From Rhizobiales bacterium TMED25 (GTDB lineage: Bacteria > Pseudomonadota > Alphaproteobacteria > Rhizobiales > TMED25): a DNA stretch of 51,187 bases. The notes under the pieces are model-generated. The model was not told where the DNA came from. It saw only the letters and a list, made by a program, of their open reading frames with translations, and made no database searches. The stretch is taken from contig NHCE01000007.1 of the NCBI GenBank assembly GCA_002168075.1, positions 105,548-156,734 on the forward strand. The letters run 5' to 3'. Positions 37,181 to 45,955 of this stretch are shown one piece after another. The position numbers were made by a program, and so were the translations under genes. How positions within the stretch are numbered: the stretch's first letter is position 1; every line of letters begins with the position of its first letter.

Positions 37181-38950
37181 ATGAATGAAATTTCTACAGT
37201 AATTGAGTTTGAAGACTCAATAATTGGTAATGAATGGCAAATAAATGAGCCTAATTACCAGTTAATTGAACGAATAAAAAATATTTATTCCTTAGATGAA
37301 ATAATAATTAAAATTTTATTAAATAGAAATATTACGGAAACACATATTGGGAGTTTTCTTGATAAGTCTCTCAAGAACAATATGCCGGATCCAAATATCT
37401 TAATGGATATGCAAAAAGCAACTGATAGAATTGCTAAAGCCATTCAAGATGATGAAGTAATTGGGGTTATTGGTGATTATGATGTGGATGGTATTGTCTC
37501 TGCAAGTATACTTTGTAAATTTATTAGCCTATTTAATAAAAATGTCATAGTTAAAATACCCGATAGAATAAAAGATGGCTATGGTCCAAATGAAGAGATT
37601 ATTAAAGAGTTGAATGATAAAAATGCTAGTCTCATAATAACTGTTGATTGTGGAGCTAATGCATCAGATGTACTGAAAAGTAAGGCTGAAATTGATTTTA
37701 TTATTTTAGACCATCATCAAGCGAATGAGATATCAGATAAATATTTTGCTCATGTAAATCCAAATAGAGTAGACGATATAAGTGGTTTACACTATCTATC
37801 AGCTGCTGGAGTTGTTTTTTTAACACTTGTATCTATAAATAGGTCCTTGAGGGATTCAGGGTTTTATAATAAGGATACTGATGAGATTAACCTCTTGATG
37901 TTTCTGCCTCTTGTAGCACTCGCTACTGTAGCCGATGTGGTTCCTCAAATTGGACTTAATAGATCTTTTGTGGGGCAAGGGCTAAAATTATTTAATAAGT
38001 ATATTAATATTGGGATTAACTCAATAATCAAAATCAATAATAAACAAGACGAGATATCATGCTCAGATCTCGGTTATTTTATTGGACCTCGAATTAATGC
38101 AGGAGGCAGAATTGGACAATCTAGCCTGGGCTTTGATCTTCTAACCACGGAAGATCCAATAGTCGGCGAAAAAATTGCAATAGAACTTGATAAATTAAAT
38201 TCTGAAAGAAAATTACTTGAGGAAAAAGCAGTCGAAGAAGCTCTTGAAATGTTTGATACGCATAGTGAAAAAAATGATAATCTGATATTTTTGAAATCAG
38301 ATAATTGGCATCTGGGTGTAATTGGCTTAATTTCATCAAGAATTACAAATCGTTATCACAAACCCTCTTTTGTAATATCTTCAAAAAATGAAGATAATAT
38401 CTATACAGGATCTGCAAGATCTATTGGTAATTTCAATATAGGTCAGTTTGTAGAGCAGGCTGTGAAATCAAAATTACTAATATCAGGTGGTGGTCATCGG
38501 ATGGCTGCAGGATTTAAAATTCATTCAGATAACATTGAGAAATTTAAACTATTTCTATTGAATCAAAATAATAAGATTAGTAATTCGAAAAGAATATTAA
38601 GGGTAGATGGGCTTCTTATGGCTTCTGCAGTAAATATAAATCTTATAGAAAAAATTTTAGAACTTGGCCCCTATGGTAATTCTTTTGAAGAGCCATTATT
38701 TATTTTTCCAGGTCATAGAATAAATAATCTTGTGATTTTAAAAAATCAGCATCTGAAATTTAGTATTCAGGACGAAAATAATTATAAGTTAGATACGATA
38801 TCTTTTAGATCTTATGGTTTTCCTCTCGGAGATTTTATATGTGAAAATGTATATAAAAAAATAAATTTTTTAGGAAGACTATCGCTCAACAAATGGGGGG
38901 CAAATATTAGACCACAATTAATTATAGATGATGCATCAATAATTCAATAA
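37181..38950 (+). CDS. recJ: Single-stranded-DNA-specific exonuclease RecJ
   Basis: RecJ degrades single-stranded DNA 5' to 3' in recombination and mismatch repair. The DHH-family metal motifs are GDYDVDG (98-104) and ILDHHQ (175-180), with a further ITVDCGA (153-159). The DHHA1 motif GGGHRMAAGF lies near residue 435, and a C-terminal OB-like domain follows. The 589 residues are normal. The next gene is a tRNA 46 bases away. Confidence 0.95.
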   Translation: MNEISTVIEFEDSIIGNEWQINEPNYQLIERIKNIYSLDEIIIKILLNRNITETHIGSFLDKSLKNNMPDPNILMDMQKATDRIAKAIQDDEVIGVIGDYDVDGIVSASILCKFISLFNKNVIVKIPDRIKDGYGPNEEIIKELNDKNASLIITVDCGANASDVLKSKAEIDFIILDHHQANEISDKYFAHVNPNRVDDISGLHYLSAAGVVFLTLVSINRSLRDSGFYNKDTDEINLLMFLPLVALATVADVVPQIGLNRSFVGQGLKLFNKYINIGINSIIKINNKQDEISCSDLGYFIGPRINAGGRIGQSSLGFDLLTTEDPIVGEKIAIELDKLNSERKLLEEKAVEEALEMFDTHSEKNDNLIFLKSDNWHLGVIGLISSRITNRYHKPSFVISSKNEDNIYTGSARSIGNFNIGQFVEQAVKSKLLISGGGHRMAAGFKIHSDNIEKFKLFLLNQNNKISNSKRILRVDGLLMASAVNINLIEKILELGPYGNSFEEPLFIFPGHRINNLVILKNQHLKFSIQDENNYKLDTISFRSYGFPLGDFICENVYKKINFLGRLSLNKWGANIRPQLIIDDASIIQ

Positions 38951-38959
38951 AATACTTGC

Positions 38960-38988
38960 TTGGAAGTTACGAATATAATAACTATATT
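38960..38988 (+). promoter_or_regulatory. Candidate sigma-70 promoter of tRNA-Glu
   Basis: TTGGAA (38960-38965) and TATATT (38983-38988) are separated by exactly 17 bases, and the tRNA begins 8 bases after the -10. This is one of the best promoter matches in the window. Confidence 0.5.
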
Positions 38989-38996
38989 ATTAATGT

Positions 38997-39071
38997 GCTC
39001 CCTTCGTCTATCGGTTAGGACGCCAGGTTTTCAACCTGGAAAGAGGGGTTCGATTCCCCTAGGGAGCGCCA
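38997..39071 (+). tRNA. tRNA-Glu (anticodon TTC)
   Basis: A 75-base cloverleaf with acceptor pairing GCTCCCT/AGGGAGC, anticodon stem CCAGG/CCTGG around a loop with TTC, the T-arm GGTTCGATTCC and an encoded CCA end. Discriminator base G. A promoter-like sequence lies just upstream. Confidence 0.97.
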
Positions 39072-39244
39072 TTTTAGTTTTACACATAATTTTCATAGTT
39101 TTTATCTAATTTAAAATATAGTTTTTGGAATTTCATAAGAATCAATGTTAGATATAAAAATCCTGCTTGGATGTGCGGCGGACCTGTTTTTTTTATAAAT
39201 TTTTTTATTTCATATAAGCTTTATTTACTATATATATCACTATA
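39072..39244. other. 173-base gap between tRNA-Glu and tRNA-Pro
   Basis: Mostly AT-rich with no ORF. A GC-rich block at about 39168-39186 (GGATGTGCGGCGGACC within it) is followed by eight T residues at 39187-39194. A weak stem with bulges can be drawn, so it might be a terminator for tRNA-Glu or the 3' end of a small RNA; neither is convincing. Confidence 0.4.
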
Positions 39245-39321
<77 letters not shown>

Positions 39322-39355
39322 TTTTTTTTATTTGAGTAGTGCAAATTTGACAATT

Positions 39356-39661
39356 ATGAAAGCAAAAATTTACAAGCCATCAAAAACATCTATGCAGTCT
39401 GGACTTGGTAAGACAAAAAAATGGGTTTTTGAGTTTTACAAAGAAAAAAACAAGATAGAAGAGCCACTTATGGGATGGACTGGAAGTGTTGATACACGTG
39501 AGCAGGTAAAGTTACTTTTTGATAATTTAGACGATGCGATAGAATATGCTAAACAAAATTCTATTTCATATGAGCTTGTCATGAATAAAAATAAAAAATA
39601 CATTAGTAAGACATATTCAGATAATTTTAGATTTGATAGAAAAGATAAGTGGACACACTAA
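39356..39661 (+). CDS. NADH-ubiquinone oxidoreductase subunit NDUFS4-like protein (ETC complex I conserved region)
   Basis: A 101-residue protein matching the family of the mitochondrial 18 kDa complex I subunit NDUFS4, an accessory subunit found in alphaproteobacteria. It begins MKAKIYKPSKTSMQSGLGK, has PLMGWTGSVDTREQVKLLFD in the middle (GWTGS is the family hallmark), and ends KTYSDNFRFDRKDKWTH. The frame is open upstream through tRNA-Pro, but the ATG at 39356 gives the normal N-terminus. It sits 34 bases after tRNA-Pro and 6 bases before tRNA-Arg. A role in stabilising complex I is inferred from the family. Confidence 0.92.
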   Translation: MKAKIYKPSKTSMQSGLGKTKKWVFEFYKEKNKIEEPLMGWTGSVDTREQVKLLFDNLDDAIEYAKQNSISYELVMNKNKKYISKTYSDNFRFDRKDKWTH

Positions 39662-39667
39662 AATATT

Positions 39668-39744
39668 GGCCCCGTAGCTCAGTTGGATAGAGCAGTAGAT
39701 TTCTAATCTGAAGGTCAGAGGTTCGAGTCCTCTCGGGGTCGCCA
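39668..39744 (+). tRNA. tRNA-Arg (anticodon TCT)
   Basis: A 77-base cloverleaf with acceptor pairing GGCCCCG/CGGGGTC (one G-T pair), an anticodon loop TTTCTAA carrying TCT, which reads AGA and AGG, T-arm GAGGTTCGAGTCCTC and an encoded CCA end. Its 5' end is only 6 bases after the stop of the preceding coding gene. Confidence 0.96.
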
Positions 39745-39812
39745 AAACTTTTTCCTTTGTATACGTAGATATATAATTTTAAGCAATTGAATTTTTATGC
39801 TATTTTTTTGAG

Positions 39813-41303
39813 ATGAATTATGTTCTCGAAATAAAAGATATTACAAAATCATTTTTCGATATAAAAGCTAATAAAAATATTTCATTAAAACTTAAAGAAG
39901 GAGAAATTCATGCTCTCCTCGGTGAAAATGGTGCTGGAAAATCAACACTTGTAAAAATAATATATGGTATCTTGAAGCCTGATAGCGGGAGTATGTTTCT
40001 CGATGGAGTAAAATATAGTCCTTTGAACCCAGATTCTGCTAGAAAGCATGGAATAGGAATGGTATTTCAGCATTTTTCTTTATTTGAGAGTCTTACAGTG
40101 CTAGATAACCTTATACTCGGACAAAAAAATAATATAAGTAGGGCTGATATTATAAATAAATTAAGCCAAATACAGCATGATTATGATTTATTTTTGGATC
40201 TCAATAAGATAGTTGCAACATTATCCGCTGGTGAGAAGCAAAAAGTTGAAATAATGAGATGCTTGCTTCAGGATCCTAAAATAATTATTTTAGATGAGCC
40301 CACTTCGGTTTTGAATCCTGAAGAAGTGAAAAAGCTTTTTTCTTTTCTAAAAAAATTATCAGATGAAGGTGTCATAATTTTATATATCTCACATAAATTA
40401 CAAGAAATAAAAGAGTTATGCGACTCTGCAACAATACTCAGAAGTGGAATGGTTGTAAAGAATTGTGATCCAAAAGTACTGTCAATAAACGAACTTGCTA
40501 AATTTATGATTGGAAAAGATATTATTGAATCTTATGATCTTTCACAAACCGAAAATATTGACGTTATGAATGTAGTGGACATTGTTTATGTTAATCCAGA
40601 ATTATATGGAATATCACTCGAGAAAGTAAACTTTAGCGTAAAAAAAGGTGAAATTTTTGGTATTGCAGGTATTGCGGGCAATGGTCAATCTGAGCTTATG
40701 AAGGTATTATCCGGTGAAATTAATGATATCAAGAATGGAAGTATTCTGTTCAATGGCGTGAAAATTAATTCACTAAATATAAATGATCGTAGGAAGAAGA
40801 GTATGGTTTTTATTCCAGAAGATCGTTTAGGTCATAGTGCAATTGGCAATCTATCTCTAAATGAAAATATACTACTAACTAATTTATGGGACTCAGATTT
40901 TTTTAAAAATGGAATGATTGATAATGTTTATCTTGATAATAAAACAAGAGAGGTCATTGATAAATTTAATGTTGTATGTTCAGATGAGAACAGTCTTGCA
41001 TCGAGTTTGTCCGGTGGTAATTTACAAAAGTTTGTTGTTGGAAGAGAAATACTAAAAAATCCTAATATAATTGTCTGTGAGCAGCCTACATGGGGGGTGG
41101 ATATTGGTTCTGCGAATGTAATTCATGAATTTCTGCTCAGAAAAGCAAATATGGGGACAACAATTATAATTATCTCACAGGACATGGATGAATTAAGAAA
41201 TATTTGCCACCGTATAGCAATTATCTCTAACGGCAAATTATCTCAGACTTATAATACTGCAGACATTACTTCCGAGGATATTGCCATAGAAATGGCGAAA
41301 TAA
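39813..41303 (+). CDS. ABC transporter ATP-binding protein with two ATPase domains (BMP/nucleoside type)
   Basis: This 496-residue ATPase powers the importer encoded by the next three genes. The first cassette has Walker A GENGAGKST near 35-43, signature LSAGEKQKVE and Walker B IIILDEPTS. The second has the degenerate Walker A AGNGQSE usual in this family, signature LSGGNLQKF and IIVCEQPTWGVD. Twin-domain ATPases of this RbsA-like kind pair with BMP receptors and two different permeases (YufO/NupO-like). TATAAT at 39772-39777 may be its promoter. Confidence 0.93.
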   Translation: MNYVLEIKDITKSFFDIKANKNISLKLKEGEIHALLGENGAGKSTLVKIIYGILKPDSGSMFLDGVKYSPLNPDSARKHGIGMVFQHFSLFESLTVLDNLILGQKNNISRADIINKLSQIQHDYDLFLDLNKIVATLSAGEKQKVEIMRCLLQDPKIIILDEPTSVLNPEEVKKLFSFLKKLSDEGVIILYISHKLQEIKELCDSATILRSGMVVKNCDPKVLSINELAKFMIGKDIIESYDLSQTENIDVMNVVDIVYVNPELYGISLEKVNFSVKKGEIFGIAGIAGNGQSELMKVLSGEINDIKNGSILFNGVKINSLNINDRRKKSMVFIPEDRLGHSAIGNLSLNENILLTNLWDSDFFKNGMIDNVYLDNKTREVIDKFNVVCSDENSLASSLSGGNLQKFVVGREILKNPNIIVCEQPTWGVDIGSANVIHEFLLRKANMGTTIIIISQDMDELRNICHRIAIISNGKLSQTYNTADITSEDIAIEMAK

Positions 41304-41320
41304 TTTACTTGTAGCTTTAA

Positions 41321-42391
41321 ATGTTTAAATTAGAAAAAAAAGAAAATATAGATAAATCAAGTATATTTATGGTGCCATTATATGCAATTGGATGTTCACT
41401 TTTATTTGTCTTTTTTCTATTTATCCTCCTAGGAAAGAATCCTGTATTGGCTCTATTTATTATATTTATTGAACCTCTGTTATCTGTTTTTGGAATCTCT
41501 GAATTGATTGTTAAGTCAACGCCGCTTATTATAATTGCTCTTGGTCTGTCATTTGGTTTTAGGGCAGGAGTATGGAATATTGGTGCTGAGGGACAATATA
41601 CTATTGGAGCCTTGTCAGGTGGAGCAACAATATTGGCATTTTATCCAATTTCTGGTTTATGGCTTCTTCCACTATCTTTTTTAGTATCTATATTGGCAGG
41701 TGCGCTTTGGGGTATGATCCCGGCTATTTTAAAGGCGAAGTTTAATACCAATGAAATTTTGGTAAGTCTTATGCTGACTTATGTTGCAATTCTGCTTCTA
41801 AGTGCCATGGTTTATGGGCCATTGAAGGATCCTGATGGATTTAATTTTCCTGAAAGTAGATTATTCCATAACTCGGGTATATTACCAGTTATACTTCACG
41901 GTACTCGAGCTCACATTGGTTTTTTGATTGCATTATTTTTAGTTGTAATTATGCATTTTCTTCTAACAAAACATATATTAGGTTTCTTTATAAAGGTATC
42001 TGGAGAGTCTTCAAAAGCATTACTTTTTTCAGGGCAATCTTCCAATAAAATTATTTATCTAAGCTTTTTAATTTGTGGAGGCTTGGCAGGAATGGCGGGT
42101 GTTATCGAAGTCACTGGTCCAATAGGTCAATTGGTGCCTGGGATTCCAATTGGCTATGGTTTTACGGCGATTATTGTTGCTTTCTTGGGAAGATTAAATC
42201 CCATTGGAATATTTTTAGCAGGGCTTTTACTTGCTCTGACATATATTGGAGGTGAGGCAGCACAAATGAAGCTTGGGCTTCCCAATGCAATTACCGGTGT
42301 TTTTCAGGGTGTATTATTATTTTTTCTGCTAGCAGCAGATGCATTTACTAAATATAAAATCTCATTAATAAATATTAAATGGAAAAGTTAA
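41321..42391 (+). CDS. ABC transporter permease 1 (BMP/nucleoside type, YufP-like)
   Basis: A 356-residue inner-membrane protein with about ten hydrophobic segments in the BPD_transp_2 family. Features include GLSFGFRAGVWNIGAEGQY near 80-98, FNTNEILVSLMLTY, and GYGFTAIIVAFLGRLNP near the C-terminus. The GVWNIGAEGQ motif is shared with sugar and nucleoside permeases that work with twin-domain ATPases. It follows the ATPase gene by 17 bases, and the TAA of this gene overlaps the ATG of the next as TAATG. Confidence 0.92.
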   Translation: MFKLEKKENIDKSSIFMVPLYAIGCSLLFVFFLFILLGKNPVLALFIIFIEPLLSVFGISELIVKSTPLIIIALGLSFGFRAGVWNIGAEGQYTIGALSGGATILAFYPISGLWLLPLSFLVSILAGALWGMIPAILKAKFNTNEILVSLMLTYVAILLLSAMVYGPLKDPDGFNFPESRLFHNSGILPVILHGTRAHIGFLIALFLVVIMHFLLTKHILGFFIKVSGESSKALLFSGQSSNKIIYLSFLICGGLAGMAGVIEVTGPIGQLVPGIPIGYGFTAIIVAFLGRLNPIGIFLAGLLLALTYIGGEAAQMKLGLPNAITGVFQGVLLFFLLAADAFTKYKISLINIKWKS

Positions 42392-43311
42392 TGGACCTAT
42401 ACGTTGCAATATTTCAGGGTATTATTATAGCTTCAACTCCACTCGTCTTAGCAGCAATTGGAGAACTTATAGTTGAAAAGTCTGGTGTGCTAAATCTGGG
42501 TGTTGAGGGTATGATGATAATAGGTGCAGTTGCAAGTTTTATTGTAACACATGAAACAGGCAGCCATCTAATGGGGATACTTGCAGCAATTATAGCATCA
42601 GGTCTCATTGCAGTAATTTTTGGTATTCTAACCCAATATTTATTGTCAAATCAAGTAGCAACTGGTCTTGCATTAACTCTATTTGGCCTTGGCCTTGCTT
42701 CTCTAATAGGCCAAAGTTATTCCGGAATAAGTTTAAAAGCATTTCCAATACTAGAAGTCACTATTTTATCGGATATTCCAATTATTGGTGGGATGCTATT
42801 TTCTTTTGATTATTTGGTATATTTATCAGTTTTGATAGTTGTTGCTACATATTTATTCCTAAAAAAAACCAAGGCAGGTTTGATTCTCATAGCAACTGGA
42901 GATAACCATGACTCGGCCCATTCTCTTGGTTACTCAGTAAAAAAAATAAGACTTTTATCAATTATATATGGTGGCGCATGTGCTGGCTTGGGTGGAGCAT
43001 ATTTATCACTCGTACAAACTCCAATGTGGGTTGAGAATATGACTGCTGGTAGAGGATGGATTGCTCTAGCAATTGTTGTTTTTGCAGTGTGGCGACCATT
43101 ATGGATCTTTGTTGGTGCATATATATTCGGTGGAATAACTATAATACAACTTCATATTCAGGCGATAGGAGTTAATATAATAGCACAATATATGTCAATG
43201 TTACCGTATATTGTAACTATTTTAGTGTTGGTTTTTATATCCATGAATAAAAATAGGTTAGCAGTTAACGCTCCCAATTGCCTCAATAAAATATTCAAAT
43301 CGGATATATAG
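42391..43311 (+). CDS. ABC transporter permease 2 (BMP/nucleoside type, YufQ-like)
   Basis: The second channel half, about nine hydrophobic segments, with the family motifs GELIVEKSGVLNLGVEGMM near 23-41, LALTLFGLGLASLIGQ, and TAGRGWIALAIVVFAVWRP near the C-terminus. The ATG at 42391 overlaps the previous stop by one base (TAATG) and follows GGAAAAG, giving 306 residues; an in-frame ATG at 42379 would add four. The tight spacing shows one operon. Confidence 0.92.
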   Translation: MDLYVAIFQGIIIASTPLVLAAIGELIVEKSGVLNLGVEGMMIIGAVASFIVTHETGSHLMGILAAIIASGLIAVIFGILTQYLLSNQVATGLALTLFGLGLASLIGQSYSGISLKAFPILEVTILSDIPIIGGMLFSFDYLVYLSVLIVVATYLFLKKTKAGLILIATGDNHDSAHSLGYSVKKIRLLSIIYGGACAGLGGAYLSLVQTPMWVENMTAGRGWIALAIVVFAVWRPLWIFVGAYIFGGITIIQLHIQAIGVNIIAQYMSMLPYIVTILVLVFISMNKNRLAVNAPNCLNKIFKSDI

Positions 43312-43337
43312 TTTTTTTGAAAATTATGGAGTTTTTT

Positions 43338-44426
43338 ATGTCAAAGAAATATTTAGGCGCATTAGTCGTTTTATTAATTTTAGTTATCGGTTTTTACTAT
43401 CAGTCACAAATAGGTGGTGATGATAATAAAGTAAAAAAAGTTGGTTTTATTTATGTTGGTCCTGTCACTGACTTTGGTTGGACATATGAACATGACCAAG
43501 GTCGAAAGGCTGTTGTTGAGAGATTTGGTGAGAATGTTGAAACAACCTATGTTGAAAGTGTTGAAGAAGGTGCTGATGCAGAGAGGGCTATCACACAAAT
43601 GGCACGTGATCATGATCTTATTTTTACCACCTCTTTTGGGTACATGAATCCAACATCCAAAGTTGCAAAGAATTTTGATAAAGTTAAATTTGAACATGCA
43701 ACTGGATATCAAAGATCGGATAATGTTGCAAATTATGCAGCAAGGTTTTATGAAGGTCGTCATCTGATTGGTCTTATCGCCGGCGGAATGACTCAAACAA
43801 ATAAAATCGGTTATATTGCGTCTTTCCCAATTCCAGAAGTCATCAGAGGAATTAATGCAGCTTATTTAGCAGCATCTTCGGTGAATCCGACTGTTGAGTT
43901 CAAAATTATATGGGTTAATACCTGGTTTGACCCAGGTAAAGAAGCTGATGCTGCAAAGGCACTAATCGACCAGGGTGCAGATATTATTATGCAACACACA
44001 GACTCAGCTGCACCAATGACAATTGCCCAAGAAGAGGGAATACACGCATTTGGTCAAGCATCAAATATGATCCAATTTGGTCCTGATGCACAGCTCACAG
44101 CAATTATTGATAACTGGGGGCCTTATTATGTTGATCGTGTTCAGAAGTTAATTGCTGGAACATGGGAATCTTCTGATACTTGGGGGGGGCTTGATTCTGG
44201 TATGGTCGAACTTGCTGATGTCTCTGAGGATGTTCCGCAGGTTGTGGTAAACCTTGTGAATAGTGCTAGAGATGGTATTATATCTGGTAACCTACATCCA
44301 TTTACTGGGCCTATCAATAAGCAAGATGGTTCAGTTTGGCTTGGCGATGGTGAGGTCGCCGATGATGGCGTACTTTTAGGTATGGACTTCTATGTTGAAG
44401 GTGTGGATGGTGTCATACCTAACTAA
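43338..44426 (+). CDS. BMP-family ABC transporter substrate-binding protein
   Basis: The receptor of the importer, in the basic membrane protein (BMP) family that binds purine nucleosides or related ligands. The mature part starts KKVGFIYVGPVTDFGWTYEH and contains TTSFGYMNPT, KFEHATGYQR and IGYIASFPIPEVIRGIN. The N-terminus (MSKKYLGALVVLLILVIGFY) is hydrophobic but lacks a lipobox cysteine, so it may be cleaved differently or stay as an anchor. The ATG at 43338 has GGAG at good spacing; upstream TTG 43317 and ATG 43326 are less likely. The length is 362 residues. The ligand is not determined. Confidence 0.92.
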   Translation: MSKKYLGALVVLLILVIGFYYQSQIGGDDNKVKKVGFIYVGPVTDFGWTYEHDQGRKAVVERFGENVETTYVESVEEGADAERAITQMARDHDLIFTTSFGYMNPTSKVAKNFDKVKFEHATGYQRSDNVANYAARFYEGRHLIGLIAGGMTQTNKIGYIASFPIPEVIRGINAAYLAASSVNPTVEFKIIWVNTWFDPGKEADAAKALIDQGADIIMQHTDSAAPMTIAQEEGIHAFGQASNMIQFGPDAQLTAIIDNWGPYYVDRVQKLIAGTWESSDTWGGLDSGMVELADVSEDVPQVVVNLVNSARDGIISGNLHPFTGPINKQDGSVWLGDGEVADDGVLLGMDFYVEGVDGVIPN

Positions 44427-44438
44427 CTTGAAATCTCG

Positions 44439-44473
44439 AAAGGTACACAGTTATAATTGTGTACCTTTCTTTA
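44439..44473 (+). terminator. Intrinsic terminator after the BMP transporter operon
   Basis: AAAGGTACAC (44439-44448) pairs perfectly with GTGTACCTTT (44459-44468) around a 10-base loop, followed by a T-rich CTTTAT. It lies 12 bases after the BMP gene stop and 15 before mrp. It is the clearest intrinsic terminator in the window. Confidence 0.75.
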
Positions 44474-44487
44474 TATAAGCTATTAGG

Positions 44488-45582
44488 ATGTCACAGATTA
44501 GAGATCTGATTATTGATCGAATTAAATCTATTATTATTACTGTCGATGGATGTAAGTCCAATGTCATTGATGAAAAGTTAGTCGATGACATCGTTGTGGC
44601 TAATAGAAAAGCTTTTATATCAATTCGAGCTGATAAATCAAACATTGAAAAATATAAACAACTTAAAATCAAAGTTGAAAAAGTTCTTGAAAATATTGAT
44701 GATTTGGATAGCTTTTCAGTCACATTGACGTCTCATGAGGATAATCCTCTTAGCAAAAATCAATCAAATAAATCCACAAAAAAAGGTATAGATTCTATAT
44801 CAAATATAATCGCAGTTGCATCAGGTAAAGGGGGAGTCGGTAAATCAACAACATCAATAAACCTTGCTCTGGCCATAAAGAATTTGGGTTATAATGTTGG
44901 AATATTAGATGCTGATATTTATGGCCCATCAATACCTAAGTTGGTAGGCGAAAATAAAAAGCCCAAAGTATCCGATCAGGGAAAAATTCTCCCAATAATA
45001 AAATATAATATATCTATTATGTCTATTGGTTTTCTCATATCAGAAGATACGCCTATGATATGGAGAGGGCCAATGGTTATTTCTGCAATTAACCAAATGC
45101 TAAATGATGTTGATTGGGGAGTTTTAGATTTTCTTATCGTAGATATGCCTCCAGGTACGGGAGATGTTCAATTAACTATGGCACAGAAAGTTCCAATGTC
45201 TGGGGCTGTAATTATATCAACCCCACAAGATTTAGCACTGATCGATGCGAAAAAGGGGTTAGAAATGTTTAAGAAAGTTAATGTTCCAATAATTGGTATC
45301 ATAGAAAATATGAGCACCTTTATATGTCCACATTGCAAAGAGGAGACTTACATTTTCGGTAAAGAAGGAGCTGAATTTGAAGCAAAAAGACAAAACGTAG
45401 ACTTCTTGGGTGGGATACCATTAGAAGTTGCAATTAGGGAGACATCTGATGCGGGCGAACCTATTCTAAGTTGTTATCCTGAAGCTAGCGTATCCAAGAG
45501 TTTTTTATCTATTGCACAAAAAGTAGTAAATAAGAGCGATGCAAAGGGGAAATCAAATAATCCAAATTTAATTATACAATAA
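44488..45582 (+). CDS. mrp: Iron-sulfur cluster carrier protein Mrp/ApbC
   Basis: Mrp is a P-loop ATPase that carries and transfers Fe-S clusters in the cytoplasm. The 364-residue protein has an N-terminal region of the DUF59/MIP18 kind (about 1-85), a Walker A of the deviant MinD type GKGGVGKST at 113-121, DADIYGPSIPK at 141-151, MPPGTGDVQLT, and the cluster-binding cysteines C280 and C283 in CPHC. It is followed 15 bases later by a DUF971 gene, a frequent neighbour. Confidence 0.95.
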   Translation: MSQIRDLIIDRIKSIIITVDGCKSNVIDEKLVDDIVVANRKAFISIRADKSNIEKYKQLKIKVEKVLENIDDLDSFSVTLTSHEDNPLSKNQSNKSTKKGIDSISNIIAVASGKGGVGKSTTSINLALAIKNLGYNVGILDADIYGPSIPKLVGENKKPKVSDQGKILPIIKYNISIMSIGFLISEDTPMIWRGPMVISAINQMLNDVDWGVLDFLIVDMPPGTGDVQLTMAQKVPMSGAVIISTPQDLALIDAKKGLEMFKKVNVPIIGIIENMSTFICPHCKEETYIFGKEGAEFEAKRQNVDFLGGIPLEVAIRETSDAGEPILSCYPEASVSKSFLSIAQKVVNKSDAKGKSNNPNLIIQ

Positions 45583-45597
45583 TATTCTGATAATTAA

Positions 45598-45948
45598 ATG
45601 AATCAGATTCCAATCAATATCATATTATCTAAATCTAAAAAGAACATAACTTTAGAATATACTGAAAGTAAATCTGTATTAGATGCAGAGTATTTAAGAG
45701 TAAATAGCCCAAGTGCAGAAGTTAGAGGTCACACTTCTGACCAAAAAAAAATAGTTTCAAAGAAAAAAAATGTCTCTATTTCATCAATCGAACTGATTGG
45801 TAATTACGCAATAAGGATATCTTTTAACGATGGTCATGATACCGGAATATTTACATGGAAGTATTTGGACGAATTATATCAAAATCATGATATTATTTGG
45901 AGAGAGTATATCAGCGATCTTAGAAAAAAAAGTATGACTAGAGATTAA
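45598..45948 (+). CDS. DUF971 family protein
   Basis: A 116-residue protein of the DUF971 family, related to the N-terminal domain of gamma-butyrobetaine hydroxylase. The family pattern is seen in YTESKSVLDAEYLRVNSPSAEVRGH near 20-44 and IRISFNDGHDTGIFTWKYLDEL near 79-100. No catalytic function is established. Association with mrp suggests a link to Fe-S metabolism, but that is inference. It converges with metC, 7 bases between the stops. Confidence 0.88.
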   Translation: MNQIPINIILSKSKKNITLEYTESKSVLDAEYLRVNSPSAEVRGHTSDQKKIVSKKKNVSISSIELIGNYAIRISFNDGHDTGIFTWKYLDELYQNHDIIWREYISDLRKKSMTRD

Positions 45949-45955
45949 TTAAAAT

